A stretch of DNA of 64,000 bases from Oscillospiraceae bacterium (GTDB taxonomy: Bacteria; Bacillota; Clostridia; Oscillospirales; Acutalibacteraceae): positions 124,001 to 188,000 of the forward strand of contig SVPQ01000001.1 in NCBI GenBank assembly GCA_015065845.1, read 5' to 3'. The notes below the pieces were generated by a model. The model ran no database searches, was not told where the DNA came from, and saw only the letters and a list, made by a program, of their open reading frames with translations. This document shows, piece by piece, positions 43,428-53,376 of the stretch. Within the stretch, counting starts at the first letter, position 1. Every line of letters starts with the position of its first letter. The translations under genes were made by a program, and so were the position numbers.

Positions 43428-43554
43428 AAAAAAATTCTCCCACTACTGCGGGCGACCACAGGTCTGCCCCTACCATAGTGGGAGTTGTTTTTTGTTTCAT
43501 TTACAATGCCAACGCAGTTCCGAAATTCCGAATTACGCATTACGCATTCTGAAT
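43428..43554. repeat. Partial hairpin element F
   Basis: Contains only the right part of the A/B-type element: CTCCCACTACTGCGGGCGAC...GTCTGCCCCTACCATAGTGGGAG (43438-43484), TTTTTTGTTTCATTT, then right-edge 7-mers (TACGCAT, TACGCAT). It may serve as a terminator for the XRE gene and the converging NSS transporter gene. Confidence 0.75.
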
Positions 43555-44909
43555 TAAATCTTTACGATACCCAGCGCATCAAGAACTGATGAAATGAGAA
43601 TTAAAACAATACAGATTGGTGCAAAATATTTTATAACTATTAAAAAAAGTTTCTTTCTTTTGAATTTGCCTGTAAGTTCAATTTCTTCAATGAACATATC
43701 CGGTTTTACAATGTAACCGACAAAGATACAAGTTAAAAACGCAACAATCGGCATCAAAACACTGTTACTTATAAAGTCAAAGAAATCAAGGAAAGCCATA
43801 CCAATAATTTTAATATCTGCGAATGTACCATAACCAAGAGCAGAAAGTGTACCTAAAATTATTGAACCGACTAAAACTATAACTAATGTCTTCTGTCTTG
43901 AAAGACCAGTTTTATCTTTTACAATAGAAACAACTGTTTCCATAAGAGAAATTGAAGATGTAAGTGCGGCAAAAAGTACTAAAACAAAAAATAAAGTACC
44001 AACTATTGAACCGCCTGCCATACTTTCAAATACTTTTGGAAGTGTAACAAACATAAGTCCAGGGCCTTTACCTAACGCACTTTCGTCACCGCCTGAGAAA
44101 GCGAAAACTGCAGGGATAATCATAAGACCTGCTAAGAAAGCAATACCGGTATCAAAAAGTTCAATCTGTTTTACAGAACCTTCAAGACTTACATCTTTTT
44201 TCATATATGAGCCGTAAGTAATCATAATACCCATAGCAAGTGACATTGAGTAGAAAAGCTGACCCATTGCCGCAAGAACTGTTGTTGCAGAGAATTTTGA
44301 AAAATCAGGCATTATATAAAACTTAACACCCTCTAAAGCACCCGGCATAAACATTGAGTATCCTGCAATAAATATTGTGAGCACAACAAGTACAGGCATC
44401 ATAATTTTACTTACTTTTTCAATGCCTTTTTCAACACCTAAAAGCACAACCAGTGCAGTAAGACCAATATAAATTGCAAACCATAAAACTGGTTCAAATG
44501 GTGCAGAAATAAATGAATCGAAAAATCCGTCTGTTGCGGCAGATGAAATATTTCCTGTTATAAACACTGTGCAATATTTAATAATCCAACCACCAATTAC
44601 AGAGTAGTAAGGGAGAATTATAATAGGTACTATTGAGCAAAGCAAACCAACAAATTTGAACTTTTTATTGAGTTTACCAAATGCTTCAATTGCACTGACA
44701 CCTGTTTTTCTGCCTATTGCAATTTCTGCACACATTAAAGCAAAACCAAATGTGAGTGCTAAAACGAGATAAACGAGTAAAAATATACCGCCACCATATT
44801 TTGCGGCGAGATATGGGAAACGCCAGATATTGCCAAGTCCAACCGCAGAACCTGCAGTAGCAAGAACAAAACCTAATTTACCTGAAAAGGTGCTTCTTTT
44901 TTCTGCCAT
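43554..44909 (-). CDS. Sodium:neurotransmitter symporter (NSS) family transporter
   Basis: 451 residues from the ATG at 44909; an ATG four codons upstream directly abuts the AAGGA. The N-terminus KLGFVLATAGSAVGLGNIWRFPYLAAKYGGGIF is the diagnostic NSS TM1, followed by about ten more segments. Bacterial members take up amino acids, often Trp, Leu or others, with Na+. The specific substrate is not predictable. It is monocistronic, next to the 100-bp tandem repeat. Confidence 0.9.
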   Translation of the reverse strand: MAEKRSTFSGKLGFVLATAGSAVGLGNIWRFPYLAAKYGGGIFLLVYLVLALTFGFALMCAEIAIGRKTGVSAIEAFGKLNKKFKFVGLLCSIVPIIILPYYSVIGGWIIKYCTVFITGNISSAATDGFFDSFISAPFEPVLWFAIYIGLTALVVLLGVEKGIEKVSKIMMPVLVVLTIFIAGYSMFMPGALEGVKFYIMPDFSKFSATTVLAAMGQLFYSMSLAMGIMITYGSYMKKDVSLEGSVKQIELFDTGIAFLAGLMIIPAVFAFSGGDESALGKGPGLMFVTLPKVFESMAGGSIVGTLFFVLVLFAALTSSISLMETVVSIVKDKTGLSRQKTLVIVLVGSIILGTLSALGYGTFADIKIIGMAFLDFFDFISNSVLMPIVAFLTCIFVGYIVKPDMFIEEIELTGKFKRKKLFLIVIKYFAPICIVLILISSVLDALGIVKI

Positions 44910-44983
44910 AATATTTACCATTCCTTTTTTATTTAACTACAATATTATACATAAATATATGAATTTTACAAGAGTAATTTTAC

Positions 44984-45428
44984 AAAGATACTGCGAGCGG
45001 GTGAAAAAATGTCTTATGCGCAAAACCCTGGCTTTTTTCTGATTTTTGGTGCAGAAGGCTTTTTCTTCACCCTGAAGCTGTATAAAGATACTGCGAGCGG
45101 GTGAAAAAATAGCTTATGCACAAAACCCTGGCTTTTTTCTGATTTTTGGTGCAGAAGGCTTTTTCTTCACCCCGAAACTGTATAAAGATACTGTGAGTGG
45201 GTGAAAAAATGTCTTATGCGCAAAACCCTGGCTTTTTTCTGATTTTTGGTGCAGAAGGCTTTTTCTTCACCCTGAAGCTGTATAAAGATACTGCGAGTGG
45301 GTGAAAAAATGTCTTATGCACAAAACTTCTACCTTTTTTCTGATTTTTGGTGCAGAAGGCTTTTTCTTCACCCCGAAGCTGTATAAAGATACTGCGAGTG
45401 GGTGAAAAAAGGTCTTATGCACAAAAAT
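44984..45428. repeat. 100-bp tandem repeat with internal hairpins, 4.4 copies
   Basis: Units begin AAAGATACTGCGAG at 44984, 45084, 45184, 45284 and 45385 (last partial). Each has GGGTGAAAAAA and, across the unit joint, TTTTTCTTCACCC, which pair to a hairpin with an inner stem GTAT-AAAG-ATAC. A second pairing (GCACAAAA with TTTTGGTGC) lies in the rest of the unit. No conserved open frame, RBS or spacer diversity, so not coding and not CRISPR. A related single unit lies at 54406-54465. Confidence 0.88.
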
Positions 45429-45439
45429 CAGGAAAAATA

Positions 45440-45475
45440 AAATAAAAAAGAAAAAACCCGTCGCTATGACGGGCA
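45440..45475 (-). terminator. Terminator of the clpB-htpG operon
   Basis: CCCGTC-GCTAT-GACGGG (45457-45473), followed on the minus strand by TTTTTTCTTTTTTATTTTATTTTT. It lies about 140 bp past the htpG stop; the sequence between (45476-45612) has no gene. Confidence 0.8.
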
Positions 45476-45612
45476 TTTCTTGGAAAGAGAAAATGTTTGG
45501 TTAGGTTAAGCAACCTTAATGTCTATATATTATATAACAAATCATTTTGTTGCAATTTTTGTGTAATTGTGAACAAATTGTTAACAATTTTAAAGTTTTG
45601 TTAAAAGTCAAC

Positions 45613-47499
45613 TCATTTTACCATTAAATCGACTATAAGTGAGCTTAATTCGGCCGGGTCTTTTACAGAAACACCACTTATAAGACAACCTTGTGCATAA
45701 AGAAGTTTTGCATAATTTTTAAGTGTGTCTTTATCATTTTCGTAAAGTGATTTAAGTTTTTCTGCTAAAGCGTGATTTGCATTGATTTCGAGTGCAATTT
45801 CTGCCTTAACCTTTTGCTCGTTACTTGGCATTGAATTTAAAACCTTTTCCATTTCAAGTGACAAATTACCCTCGCTTGTAAGGCAAACTGCATAATTTTT
45901 AAGGTTGTTTGTGTAACGAACTTCAGAAACATCACCGTTTAATGATTCTTTAATAAATGAAAGCATTTCTTTATCACTTTCATTTTTCTCATTAAGTGCA
46001 TTTTTCTCGTCTTCAGTATTTAAGTCGAGCTTTTCATCACAGATATTCTGGAATTCTTTTCCCTCATACTCGTGAAGCATTTTCACTGTAAATTCGTCAA
46101 CATATTCTGTAAGGTAAAGAATTTCAAAGCCTTTATCCTTAACAACTTCTGTCTGTGGTAACATTTCGATTTTTTCAATTGTTTCTCCACAAGCGTAGTA
46201 GATTTTTTCCTGTCCATCTTTAAGTCTTACGATATATTCTTTAAGAGAAACCAAAGACTTGTCTCTTGAAGAATAAAATAAAACTAAATCTTTAAGATTA
46301 TCTTTATTCATTCCGTAACTGTTATAAATACCGAACTTAATCTGCATACCGAAGGTTTTAAAGAATTCTTCATAGGCTTCTCTTTCGTTGTTGAGCATTT
46401 TTTCAAGTTCAGACTTAATTTTCTTTTCGATTGTTTTTGAAATAAGCTTTAATTGTGCATCCTGCTGGAGCATTTCACGGGAAATATTTAAAGATAAATC
46501 CTCAGAATCTACAAGACCTTTAACGAAGCTGAAATAATCAGGAAGTAAATCTTTACATTTATCCATAATCAAAACGCCTTTTGAGTAAAGTTGTAAACCT
46601 TTTTCAAAATCTTTTGAGTAATAATCAAATGGAGCGTGTTTTGGAATAAACATAAGTGCATTATATGTAGCGTTACCCTCTGTTTTTGAGTGAATCACTT
46701 TTGCAGGTGCTTCATAGTCATAAAATTTCTCACTATAGAAATTATTGTAATCTTCATCAGTTACTTCGTTTTTGTTTTTCTTCCAAATAGGCACACGACT
46801 ATTGAGCGTTTTATCTGTAATTACTGTTTCGTACTCGTTTTCAGTACCCTCTTTTAACTCTTTAGTCTCAACATACATTTTAATTGGGTGACGAATGTAG
46901 TCTGAATATTTTTTAACGAGTGCTTCAATTTTATATGTTTCAAGATATTGACTGTAATTATCTTCTTCAGTATCATCTTTAAGTTTTAAAATAATTACTG
47001 TACCAAATGAATCTTTTTCACATTCTTCAATAGTATAACCATCTGCACCAGTTGATACCCAGCGGTATGCTTTATCGCTACCGAATGCTTTACTTTCTAC
47101 CGTTACACTGTCACTTACCATAAATGCAGAATAGAAACCAACACCAAACTGACCAATAATATCTACATCTTCGCTCTGTTCATTTTCTGTTTTGAATGCC
47201 AATGAACCACTTTTTGCAATAGTACCCAAATTATTTTCAAGTTCATCTTCTGTCATACCGCAACCGTTATCTGCAATAGTGAGTGTGCGGTCATTCTTAT
47301 TTACTGATAAACGAATGCAGAAATCATCTTTATTAAGACCTACTGAAGAGTCCGTAAGTGACTTAAAATATAATTTGTCGAGTGCGTCACTCGCGTTCGA
47401 AATAATTTCACGAATAAATACTTCCTTATTGGTATAGATTGAGTTAATCATCATATCCATAAGTTTTTTAGATTCTGCTTTAAATTGTTTTTTTCTCAT
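45613..47499 (-). CDS. htpG: Chaperone HtpG (Hsp90)
   Basis: 628 residues, the normal bacterial Hsp90 length. The ATPase domain has NASDALDKL, TIADNGCGM, GTIAKSGS and GQFGVGFYSAFMV; the middle domain has the catalytic-Arg region (NISREMLQQD); a dimerisation domain closes the protein. ATP-driven cytoplasmic chaperone. It follows clpB by 33 bp and is probably co-transcribed under CIRCE control. Confidence 0.96.
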   Translation of the reverse strand: MRKKQFKAESKKLMDMMINSIYTNKEVFIREIISNASDALDKLYFKSLTDSSVGLNKDDFCIRLSVNKNDRTLTIADNGCGMTEDELENNLGTIAKSGSLAFKTENEQSEDVDIIGQFGVGFYSAFMVSDSVTVESKAFGSDKAYRWVSTGADGYTIEECEKDSFGTVIILKLKDDTEEDNYSQYLETYKIEALVKKYSDYIRHPIKMYVETKELKEGTENEYETVITDKTLNSRVPIWKKNKNEVTDEDYNNFYSEKFYDYEAPAKVIHSKTEGNATYNALMFIPKHAPFDYYSKDFEKGLQLYSKGVLIMDKCKDLLPDYFSFVKGLVDSEDLSLNISREMLQQDAQLKLISKTIEKKIKSELEKMLNNEREAYEEFFKTFGMQIKFGIYNSYGMNKDNLKDLVLFYSSRDKSLVSLKEYIVRLKDGQEKIYYACGETIEKIEMLPQTEVVKDKGFEILYLTEYVDEFTVKMLHEYEGKEFQNICDEKLDLNTEDEKNALNEKNESDKEMLSFIKESLNGDVSEVRYTNNLKNYAVCLTSEGNLSLEMEKVLNSMPSNEQKVKAEIALEINANHALAEKLKSLYENDKDTLKNYAKLLYAQGCLISGVSVKDPAELSSLIVDLMVK

Positions 47500-47532
47500 T
47501 TTTTATGCTCCTTAAATTTGTTTTTATACTTT

Positions 47533-50115
47533 TTATACTATTATAAGACTTGTGCCATCAAAATCAACCTTTATTTCAGTTTCCGGCTCAAGATTTTCAG
47601 AGATAATTTTTCTTGCAATAAGAGTTTCAACCGCCGACTGTACAAAACGCTTTAATGGTCTTGCACCGAATGCCGGGTCATAACCTTCTTCTGCAATATA
47701 CTCTTTTGCTTTATCTGTAACTATAAGCTTTAATTGCTTTTGTTCGATTCGTTTTCTTAAATCATCAATTAAAAGCCCAGTTATACCTAAAATATTTTCT
47801 TTTGAAAGGGGCTTATAAAGCACAATTTCATCAAGTCTGTTTAAAAATTCAGGACGGAATGAACGCTTTAAAAGTGCCATTACATTTTCTCTTGCTTCGT
47901 CTTTTATTTCACCATTTTCATGGATTCCTGAAAGCAAGAACTCAGAACCTAAGTTTGAAGTAAGAATTATAATTGTATTTTTAAAGTCAACAGTTCTGCC
48001 CTGGCTGTCAGTAATTCTACCGTCATCAAGCACCTGCAAAAGAATATTAAATACATCGGTGTGTGCTTTTTCAATTTCATCAAAAAGAAGAACTGCGTAA
48101 GGTTTTCTTCTTACCGCTTCTGTAAGTTGACCGCCTTCATCAAAGCCAACATATCCTGGAGGTGCACCAATAAGACGAGAAACTGAGTGCTTTTCCATAT
48201 ATTCACTCATATCAATTCTTATCATAGCGTGTTCATCGTCAAAAAGTGCTTCGGCAAGTGCCTTTGCAAGTTCTGTTTTACCAACACCTGTCGGACCTAA
48301 GAACAAGAACGACCCTATTGGTCTTCTCGGATCTTTAATACCTGCTCTTGAACGAAGAATTGCGTCACTTATTTTAGTAACCGCTTCATCTTGCCCTACA
48401 ACGCGTTTATGAAGAATATCGCTTAAATTAAGAACTTTTTCGCGTTCACTGAGAGCCAATTTTGAAACAGGAATACCAGTCCATCTTGCAACAATTCTTG
48501 CAATTTCATCATCGGTTACTTTATCTCTTAAAAGCGTGTTTTTGTTCTCGTTTTCAACGAGATTTTCGCACTCTTCTAATTCTTTTTGAAGAGTTGGCAA
48601 TTTGCCGTATTTAAGTTCTGCCGCTTTTGTTAAATCATAAGAATTCTGCGCCTTTTCAATTTCGGCATTTACTGTTTCAATCTCTTCGCGAATTTTCTGT
48701 ACTTTATTTATTGAACCTTTTTCATTTTCCCATTTAAGTTTCATTTCGTTAAAGTTATCTCTTAAATCAGAAAGTTCTTTTCTTATATCGCTCAAATGGT
48801 CCTGAGAAAGTTTGTCGGTTTCTTTCTTTAATGCCGCTTCTTCAATTTCAAGTTGCATTATTTTATGAGAAATTTCGTCAAGTTCAGTCGGCATAGAGTT
48901 CATTTCAGTTTTAATTAAAGCACACGCCTCATCAACTAAATCAATTGCCTTATCAGGTAAAAATCTGTCACTGATATATCTGTTTGAAAGCGTTGCCGCA
49001 GATATTAAAGCACCATCCTGAATTTTCACACCATGGTAAACTTCATATCGCTCTTTTAAACCACGAAGAATTGAAATAGTATCTTCAACAGTTGGCTCTG
49101 TTACTAAAACAGGTTGAAAGCGTCTTTCTAAAGCGGCATCTTTTTCGATGTACATTCTGTATTCATTAAGAGTTGTAGCACCTATACAGTGTAATTCACC
49201 ACGAGCTAAAAGTGGTTTTAATAAATTACCCGCATCCATTGCACCATCTGTCTTACCTGCACCGACGATTAAATGCAATTCGTCAATAAAGAGAATAATC
49301 TGACCTTCACTTTTTTGTACTTCATTTAAGACCGCTTTTAAACGCTCTTCAAACTCACCACGATATTTTGCACCTGCTATTAAAGCACCCATATCAAGTG
49401 AAAAAATGGATTTATTTTTCAAGTTATCCGGCACATCTTCTTTTACAATTCTTAAAGCAAGACCTTCTGCAATAGCAGTTTTACCAACACCTGGCTCACC
49501 AATTAAGCACGGATTGTTTTTGGTTTTTCTCGAAAGAATACGGATAACATTACGAATTTCTTCATCACGACCAATAACAGGGTCTAACTTTCTTTCACGA
49601 GCTAATTCAACTAAATCCCTACCATATTTTTTAAGAACATCATATGTTTCTTCAGGATTTTCACTTGTAACATTACTATTGCCCCTTACATCTTTCAAAA
49701 CCTTAAAAAATTCATTTTTATTTATATTATATTTTTTGAAAAGCTCTTTAATTTTTTGTTCTTGATGCTCAAAAATACCTAGCATAATATGTTCAACAGA
49801 AACAAAGCTATCTTTCATATAATTTGCTTGTTTTTCTGCTTCTTCTAAAGCGAGATTTAAATCATTTGAAATATATTTCTGACTTGTTCCGCTTACCTTT
49901 GGTAAAGCGTTTATAGCACGCTCTGTTTCAGTCAAAAGTTCATTGAACTCAGGCGTAATCTTCTGAATAAGACCGCCTATTAAACCACTCTCTTGCTTTA
50001 ACAAAGCACAAAATAAATGAAGCTCTGTTATTTCCTGATTACCATATTCAGTTGCCATACTCTGCGCAGAATTTACTGCTTCAATACTTTTTTGTGTAAA
50101 TTTCTGAAAATTCAT
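47533..50115 (-). CDS. clpB: ATP-dependent disaggregase ClpB
   Basis: 860 residues in the usual order: N-domain, AAA1 (Walker [10 protein letters not shown], Walker [10 protein letters not shown]), the coiled-coil middle domain at about 400-520 that marks ClpB, and AAA2 (Walker [26 protein letters not shown]). It works with DnaK to resolve aggregates. The CIRCE element 116 bp upstream implies HrcA control. Confidence 0.97.
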   Translation of the reverse strand: MNFQKFTQKSIEAVNSAQSMATEYGNQEITELHLFCALLKQESGLIGGLIQKITPEFNELLTETERAINALPKVSGTSQKYISNDLNLALEEAEKQANYMKDSFVSVEHIMLGIFEHQEQKIKELFKKYNINKNEFFKVLKDVRGNSNVTSENPEETYDVLKKYGRDLVELARERKLDPVIGRDEEIRNVIRILSRKTKNNPCLIGEPGVGKTAIAEGLALRIVKEDVPDNLKNKSIFSLDMGALIAGAKYRGEFEERLKAVLNEVQKSEGQIILFIDELHLIVGAGKTDGAMDAGNLLKPLLARGELHCIGATTLNEYRMYIEKDAALERRFQPVLVTEPTVEDTISILRGLKERYEVYHGVKIQDGALISAATLSNRYISDRFLPDKAIDLVDEACALIKTEMNSMPTELDEISHKIMQLEIEEAALKKETDKLSQDHLSDIRKELSDLRDNFNEMKLKWENEKGSINKVQKIREEIETVNAEIEKAQNSYDLTKAAELKYGKLPTLQKELEECENLVENENKNTLLRDKVTDDEIARIVARWTGIPVSKLALSEREKVLNLSDILHKRVVGQDEAVTKISDAILRSRAGIKDPRRPIGSFLFLGPTGVGKTELAKALAEALFDDEHAMIRIDMSEYMEKHSVSRLIGAPPGYVGFDEGGQLTEAVRRKPYAVLLFDEIEKAHTDVFNILLQVLDDGRITDSQGRTVDFKNTIIILTSNLGSEFLLSGIHENGEIKDEARENVMALLKRSFRPEFLNRLDEIVLYKPLSKENILGITGLLIDDLRKRIEQKQLKLIVTDKAKEYIAEEGYDPAFGARPLKRFVQSAVETLIARKIISENLEPETEIKVDFDGTSLIIV

Positions 50116-50230
50116 AAGATCACTCCTTCCAATATTTTGCCGTAATTTATATATTTTATTACTCTGCAGTTACGAGTATAGACCCTATTATTATCTTTTT
50201 TATGTCTAAATTGTGAACAAACTATTAAAA

Positions 50231-50257
50231 TTAGCACTCTTTAAATAAGAGTGCTAA
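50231..50257. promoter_or_regulatory. CIRCE element (HrcA operator) upstream of clpB-htpG
   Basis: TTAGCACTC-N9-GAGTGCTAA, a perfect match to the CIRCE consensus with its 9-bp spacer. Minus-strand TTGCAT just upstream could be the -35. It implies repression by HrcA and heat-shock induction. Confidence 0.95.
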
Positions 50258-50264
50258 TCTAATG

Positions 50265-50300
50265 CAAAAAAAGAAAACAAAGTTTTGTAACTCCGTTTTC
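50265..50300 (-). terminator. Terminator of the membrane-protein gene
   Basis: GAAAACGGAGTT pairs with AAACTTTGTTTTC (12 bp with two G-T pairs), followed by TTTTTTT on the minus strand. It separates this gene from the CIRCE promoter. Confidence 0.82.
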
Positions 50301-50309
50301 ATATAACTA

Positions 50310-50993
50310 TTAAGTTTTTGCCTTTTCTCTTAATTCTTGTTCGCGTTTTTCTTGCTCCTTTACCTTAATCTCATCGTTATATTTTCTTTTTCGTTCATTA
50401 CAAATCACCTGCATTTCTCTGGCAACCTGCAAAGCATCAGCTACACCATTAACCTGAATTGTTTCTTTTTGTGTATGAACCTTTATCGTTCCTTGTACAC
50501 CTTCTGTCATTGGTGTTGCCGTTATCTCAATGTAATCATCTGCGTCATAAAAAAACATATTTGCATTTCTCTTTTTTATATATTGTGGTGTTTCAAAAGG
50601 TGTAACCTGAATCGTAACAATTTCATTATAAAGAACATACCAAGTTTTATTATGCGGCATATTAAGATAAAAACCTTTATTATCACATTCAATTAAAATT
50701 CGGGGTTGAACAACGCGTTTGCTAAAATTTATAAATGAAATACACGCCACAGCAAATGAAATCCATGTATAATCTAATGGCGTTATATAAAAAGTCCGCA
50801 CAATACCTATTTCAAAACTATATTTGTCATAAATAGGTTCCAACAATTCTAAAGTCGCCATATCATCAGAAAACATTGCGGTGTAGTAATCTAAGGTTAT
50901 TTCACCAAAATATATTGCTATTACAAAACAAATAACAAATACTATCGGGTCAACTATTAAATCCACATTGGACCTTTTCCCTAACACTATCAT
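50310..50993 (-). CDS. Membrane protein with cytoplasmic C-terminal domain, unknown
   Basis: 227 residues, with GGGGTGG before the ATG. Two hydrophobic segments (DPIVFVICFVIAIYFG, WISFAVACISFINFS) are followed by a soluble beta-rich part (ILIECDNKGFYLNMP, WYVLYNEIVTIQVTPFETP, DDYIEITATP) that resembles a small PH-like domain, and a charged C-terminal helix (KVKEQEKREQELREK). I recognise no named family. It is alone in its transcription unit. Confidence 0.7.
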   Translation of the reverse strand: MIVLGKRSNVDLIVDPIVFVICFVIAIYFGEITLDYYTAMFSDDMATLELLEPIYDKYSFEIGIVRTFYITPLDYTWISFAVACISFINFSKRVVQPRILIECDNKGFYLNMPHNKTWYVLYNEIVTIQVTPFETPQYIKKRNANMFFYDADDYIEITATPMTEGVQGTIKVHTQKETIQVNGVADALQVAREMQVICNERKRKYNDEIKVKEQEKREQELREKAKT

Positions 50994-51075
50994 ATAACCA
51001 CCCCGTTTTCACCTAAAAATAATATCACAAACCCTTAGAAAATACAAGATTTTGCTTTATTTTTCCTTTCATTTA

Positions 51076-51084
51076 TGATATAAT
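51076..51084 (+). promoter_or_regulatory. Extended -10 promoter of tex
   Basis: TGATATAAT at 51076-51084, an extended -10 box 38 bp before the TTG start; no good -35 at normal spacing. Confidence 0.55.
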
Positions 51085-51122
51085 GTTAAGGTATATTATT
51101 TGTTAGAAAAGGAAGTATTATT

Positions 51123-53276
51123 TTGGATATTGTAAAACAATTAAGCCAGGAATTTTCAATGAGCGAAATGCACATTACAAATGTCATAAATTTAATTGAT
51201 GATGGTAACACAATTCCGTTTATTGCCCGTTACAGAAAAGAAATGCACGGTTCTTGTGATGACCAGAAATTAAGAGATATTTTTGACAGACTCACATATA
51301 TAAGAAACCTTGAAAAAAGAAAAGAGGAAGTTACTAATTCTATTGAAGAACAAGGCAAAATGACTGAAGAACTGCAGGAAGCTATTTCTAAAGCAATTAC
51401 TTTAGCAGAGGTAGAAGATATTTACAGACCTTATAAACAAAAGCGTAAAACAAGAGCATCTGTTGCTAAAGAGAAAGGTTTAGAGCCACTTGCAGATTTA
51501 CTTTTCGGTTTCACATTAAAAGGTGTAGATTTAAACGAAGTTGCAAAAGACTATATTGACGCAGAAAAAGGTGTAGAAACTGTAGAAGATGCTTTACAAG
51601 GTGCTTCTGATATCATTGCAGAAATTATTTCTGACTCTGCAGAAGCAAGAAAACTTTTAAAAGAACTTATAGATAAAACCGGTGTAGTACGCTCACTCGC
51701 TAAAAAAGAAGATGACAGCGTTTACTCAATGTATTATGATTATTCTGAAGCAGTCAGGAAAATACCAAGCCACAGAATTTTAGCAATAAACCGCGGTGAA
51801 AATGAAGAATTTTTAAAAGTTTCAATCGAAGTAAATGAAGATGAAGCAATTAAAATTTTAAATAACCTTTTCATTACAGAGGGTAGTTCTTCAACAGATT
51901 TCTGTAAAGAAAGTGTTAAAGACAGTTACTCTCGTCTTATATTCCCTTCACTCGAAAGAGAAATAAGAAGTAACCTAACTGAAAAAGCTGACGAACAGGC
52001 AATTAAAATGTTTGGCAGCAACTTAAAACCACTACTTATGCAGCCACCTATAAAAAATAAAACTGTTTTAGCAGTTGACCCTGCTTACAGAACAGGTTGC
52101 AAACTTGCAATTGTTGATGGTAACAGTAAAGTTCTCTTTACCGGTGTTATTTACCCTACACCTCCACAATCAAAAATTGCTGAAGCAGAAAAGACTGTTT
52201 TACAGCTTATTGATAAATATGAAATTGATTGCATTTCTGTTGGTAACGGTACTGCAAGTAAAGAAGCAGAAATTTTCGTTGCAGACACAATCAAAAAAGC
52301 TTCTCGCCCTGTTACTTATATGGTGGTTAATGAAGCTGGTGCTTCTGTTTATTCCGCTTCAAAACTCGGTGCAGAAGAATTCCCTGATTTTGATGTTTCT
52401 GTGCGTTCCGCAGTTTCTATTGCAAGAAGACTTCAGGACCCCCTTTCAGAACTTGTTAAAATTGAACCAAAAAGCATTGGAGTAGGTCAGTATCAACACG
52501 ATGTACCCCCTGCAAGACTTAACGAATCACTCACCGGTGTAGTTGAAGATTGTGTAAACTCTGTTGGTGTTGACTTAAACACTGCATCTGTTTCGCTTTT
52601 AAAATATATTGCTGGTGTTTCTTCTGCAACCGCTAAAAACATCGTTGCATTCCGTGAAGAAAACAACGGTTTCAAAAGCAGAACTGATTTAAAGAAAGTT
52701 AAAGGTTTAGGTCCTAAAGCATTTTTACAATGTGCAGGTTTCTTAAGAATTCCTAATGGTAAAACACCACTTGATAATACAGGTGTTCATCCTGAATCTT
52801 ATGATGTTGCTAAAAAGTTGCTTTCTCTTTTTGAATACTCTGAAAAAGACGCAACTAAAAACGGTGCAGATGGTTTAAGACAAAAGGTAGAAAACTATGG
52901 TTTAGAAAAAGCGGCAAACGAATGTGGCACAGGTACACCTACACTTATAGATATTATAGGCGAACTTGAAAAACCCGGCAGAGATATTCGTGACGAATTA
53001 CCAAAACCAATGTTAAGAACTGATGTTATGGATATGAATGACCTTAAAGAAGGTATGGTTTTAACAGGTACTGTAAGAAATGTTATTGACTTTGGTGTTT
53101 TTGTTGATATTGCAGTGCACCAGGATGGTCTCGTTCACATATCACAAATTTGCGACCGATATATAAAACACCCATCCGAAGTTTTAAAAGTCGGTGACAT
53201 TGTTAAAGTTAAGGTTATGTCGGTTGATGTAGCTAAAAAGAGAATTTCACTCACAATGAAAGAAGTAGAACAATAA
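51123..53276 (+). CDS. tex: Tex-family RNA-binding transcription accessory protein (TTG start)
   Basis: 717 residues. The TTG at 51123 has AAAAGGAAG 7 nt upstream and gives the family N-terminus (MDIVKQLSQEF, then GNTIPFIARYRKE). The order is Tex N-domain, YqgF-like domain (LAVDPAYRTGCKLAIVD near 325), helix-hairpin-helix (VGVDLNTASVSLLKYI, LKKVKGLGPKAFLQC) and a C-terminal S1 RNA-binding domain (TGTVRNVIDFGVFVDIAVHQDGLVHISQI). It binds nucleic acid and affects transcription; the exact role is still unclear. Single-gene unit. Confidence 0.93.
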   Translation: MDIVKQLSQEFSMSEMHITNVINLIDDGNTIPFIARYRKEMHGSCDDQKLRDIFDRLTYIRNLEKRKEEVTNSIEEQGKMTEELQEAISKAITLAEVEDIYRPYKQKRKTRASVAKEKGLEPLADLLFGFTLKGVDLNEVAKDYIDAEKGVETVEDALQGASDIIAEIISDSAEARKLLKELIDKTGVVRSLAKKEDDSVYSMYYDYSEAVRKIPSHRILAINRGENEEFLKVSIEVNEDEAIKILNNLFITEGSSSTDFCKESVKDSYSRLIFPSLEREIRSNLTEKADEQAIKMFGSNLKPLLMQPPIKNKTVLAVDPAYRTGCKLAIVDGNSKVLFTGVIYPTPPQSKIAEAEKTVLQLIDKYEIDCISVGNGTASKEAEIFVADTIKKASRPVTYMVVNEAGASVYSASKLGAEEFPDFDVSVRSAVSIARRLQDPLSELVKIEPKSIGVGQYQHDVPPARLNESLTGVVEDCVNSVGVDLNTASVSLLKYIAGVSSATAKNIVAFREENNGFKSRTDLKKVKGLGPKAFLQCAGFLRIPNGKTPLDNTGVHPESYDVAKKLLSLFEYSEKDATKNGADGLRQKVENYGLEKAANECGTGTPTLIDIIGELEKPGRDIRDELPKPMLRTDVMDMNDLKEGMVLTGTVRNVIDFGVFVDIAVHQDGLVHISQICDRYIKHPSEVLKVGDIVKVKVMSVDVAKKRISLTMKEVEQ

Positions 53277-53299
53277 TTTTACCAAACGGTAAAAAAGTA

Positions 53300-53328
53300 G
53301 TGACAAACAACTGATTGTGTGATATACT
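53300..53328 (+). promoter_or_regulatory. Promoter of the gene at 53377
   Basis: GTGACA (53300-53305), 17 bp, TATACT (53323-53328). Confidence 0.55.
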
Positions 53329-53376
53329 CGTCATTGTATTTAAATTTGTATTTTAAAATATTTGAGAGGTAATAAA

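Noticed and set aside
44984-45428. Possible CRISPR array
   Set aside because: Units are full-length near-identical 100-bp repeats with no variable spacers, and no cas genes lie nearby.
45267-45476. Open frame of 69 codons on the minus strand through the tandem repeat
   Set aside because: It runs through repeat DNA and a terminator, has no ribosome site, and its composition is that of the repeat.
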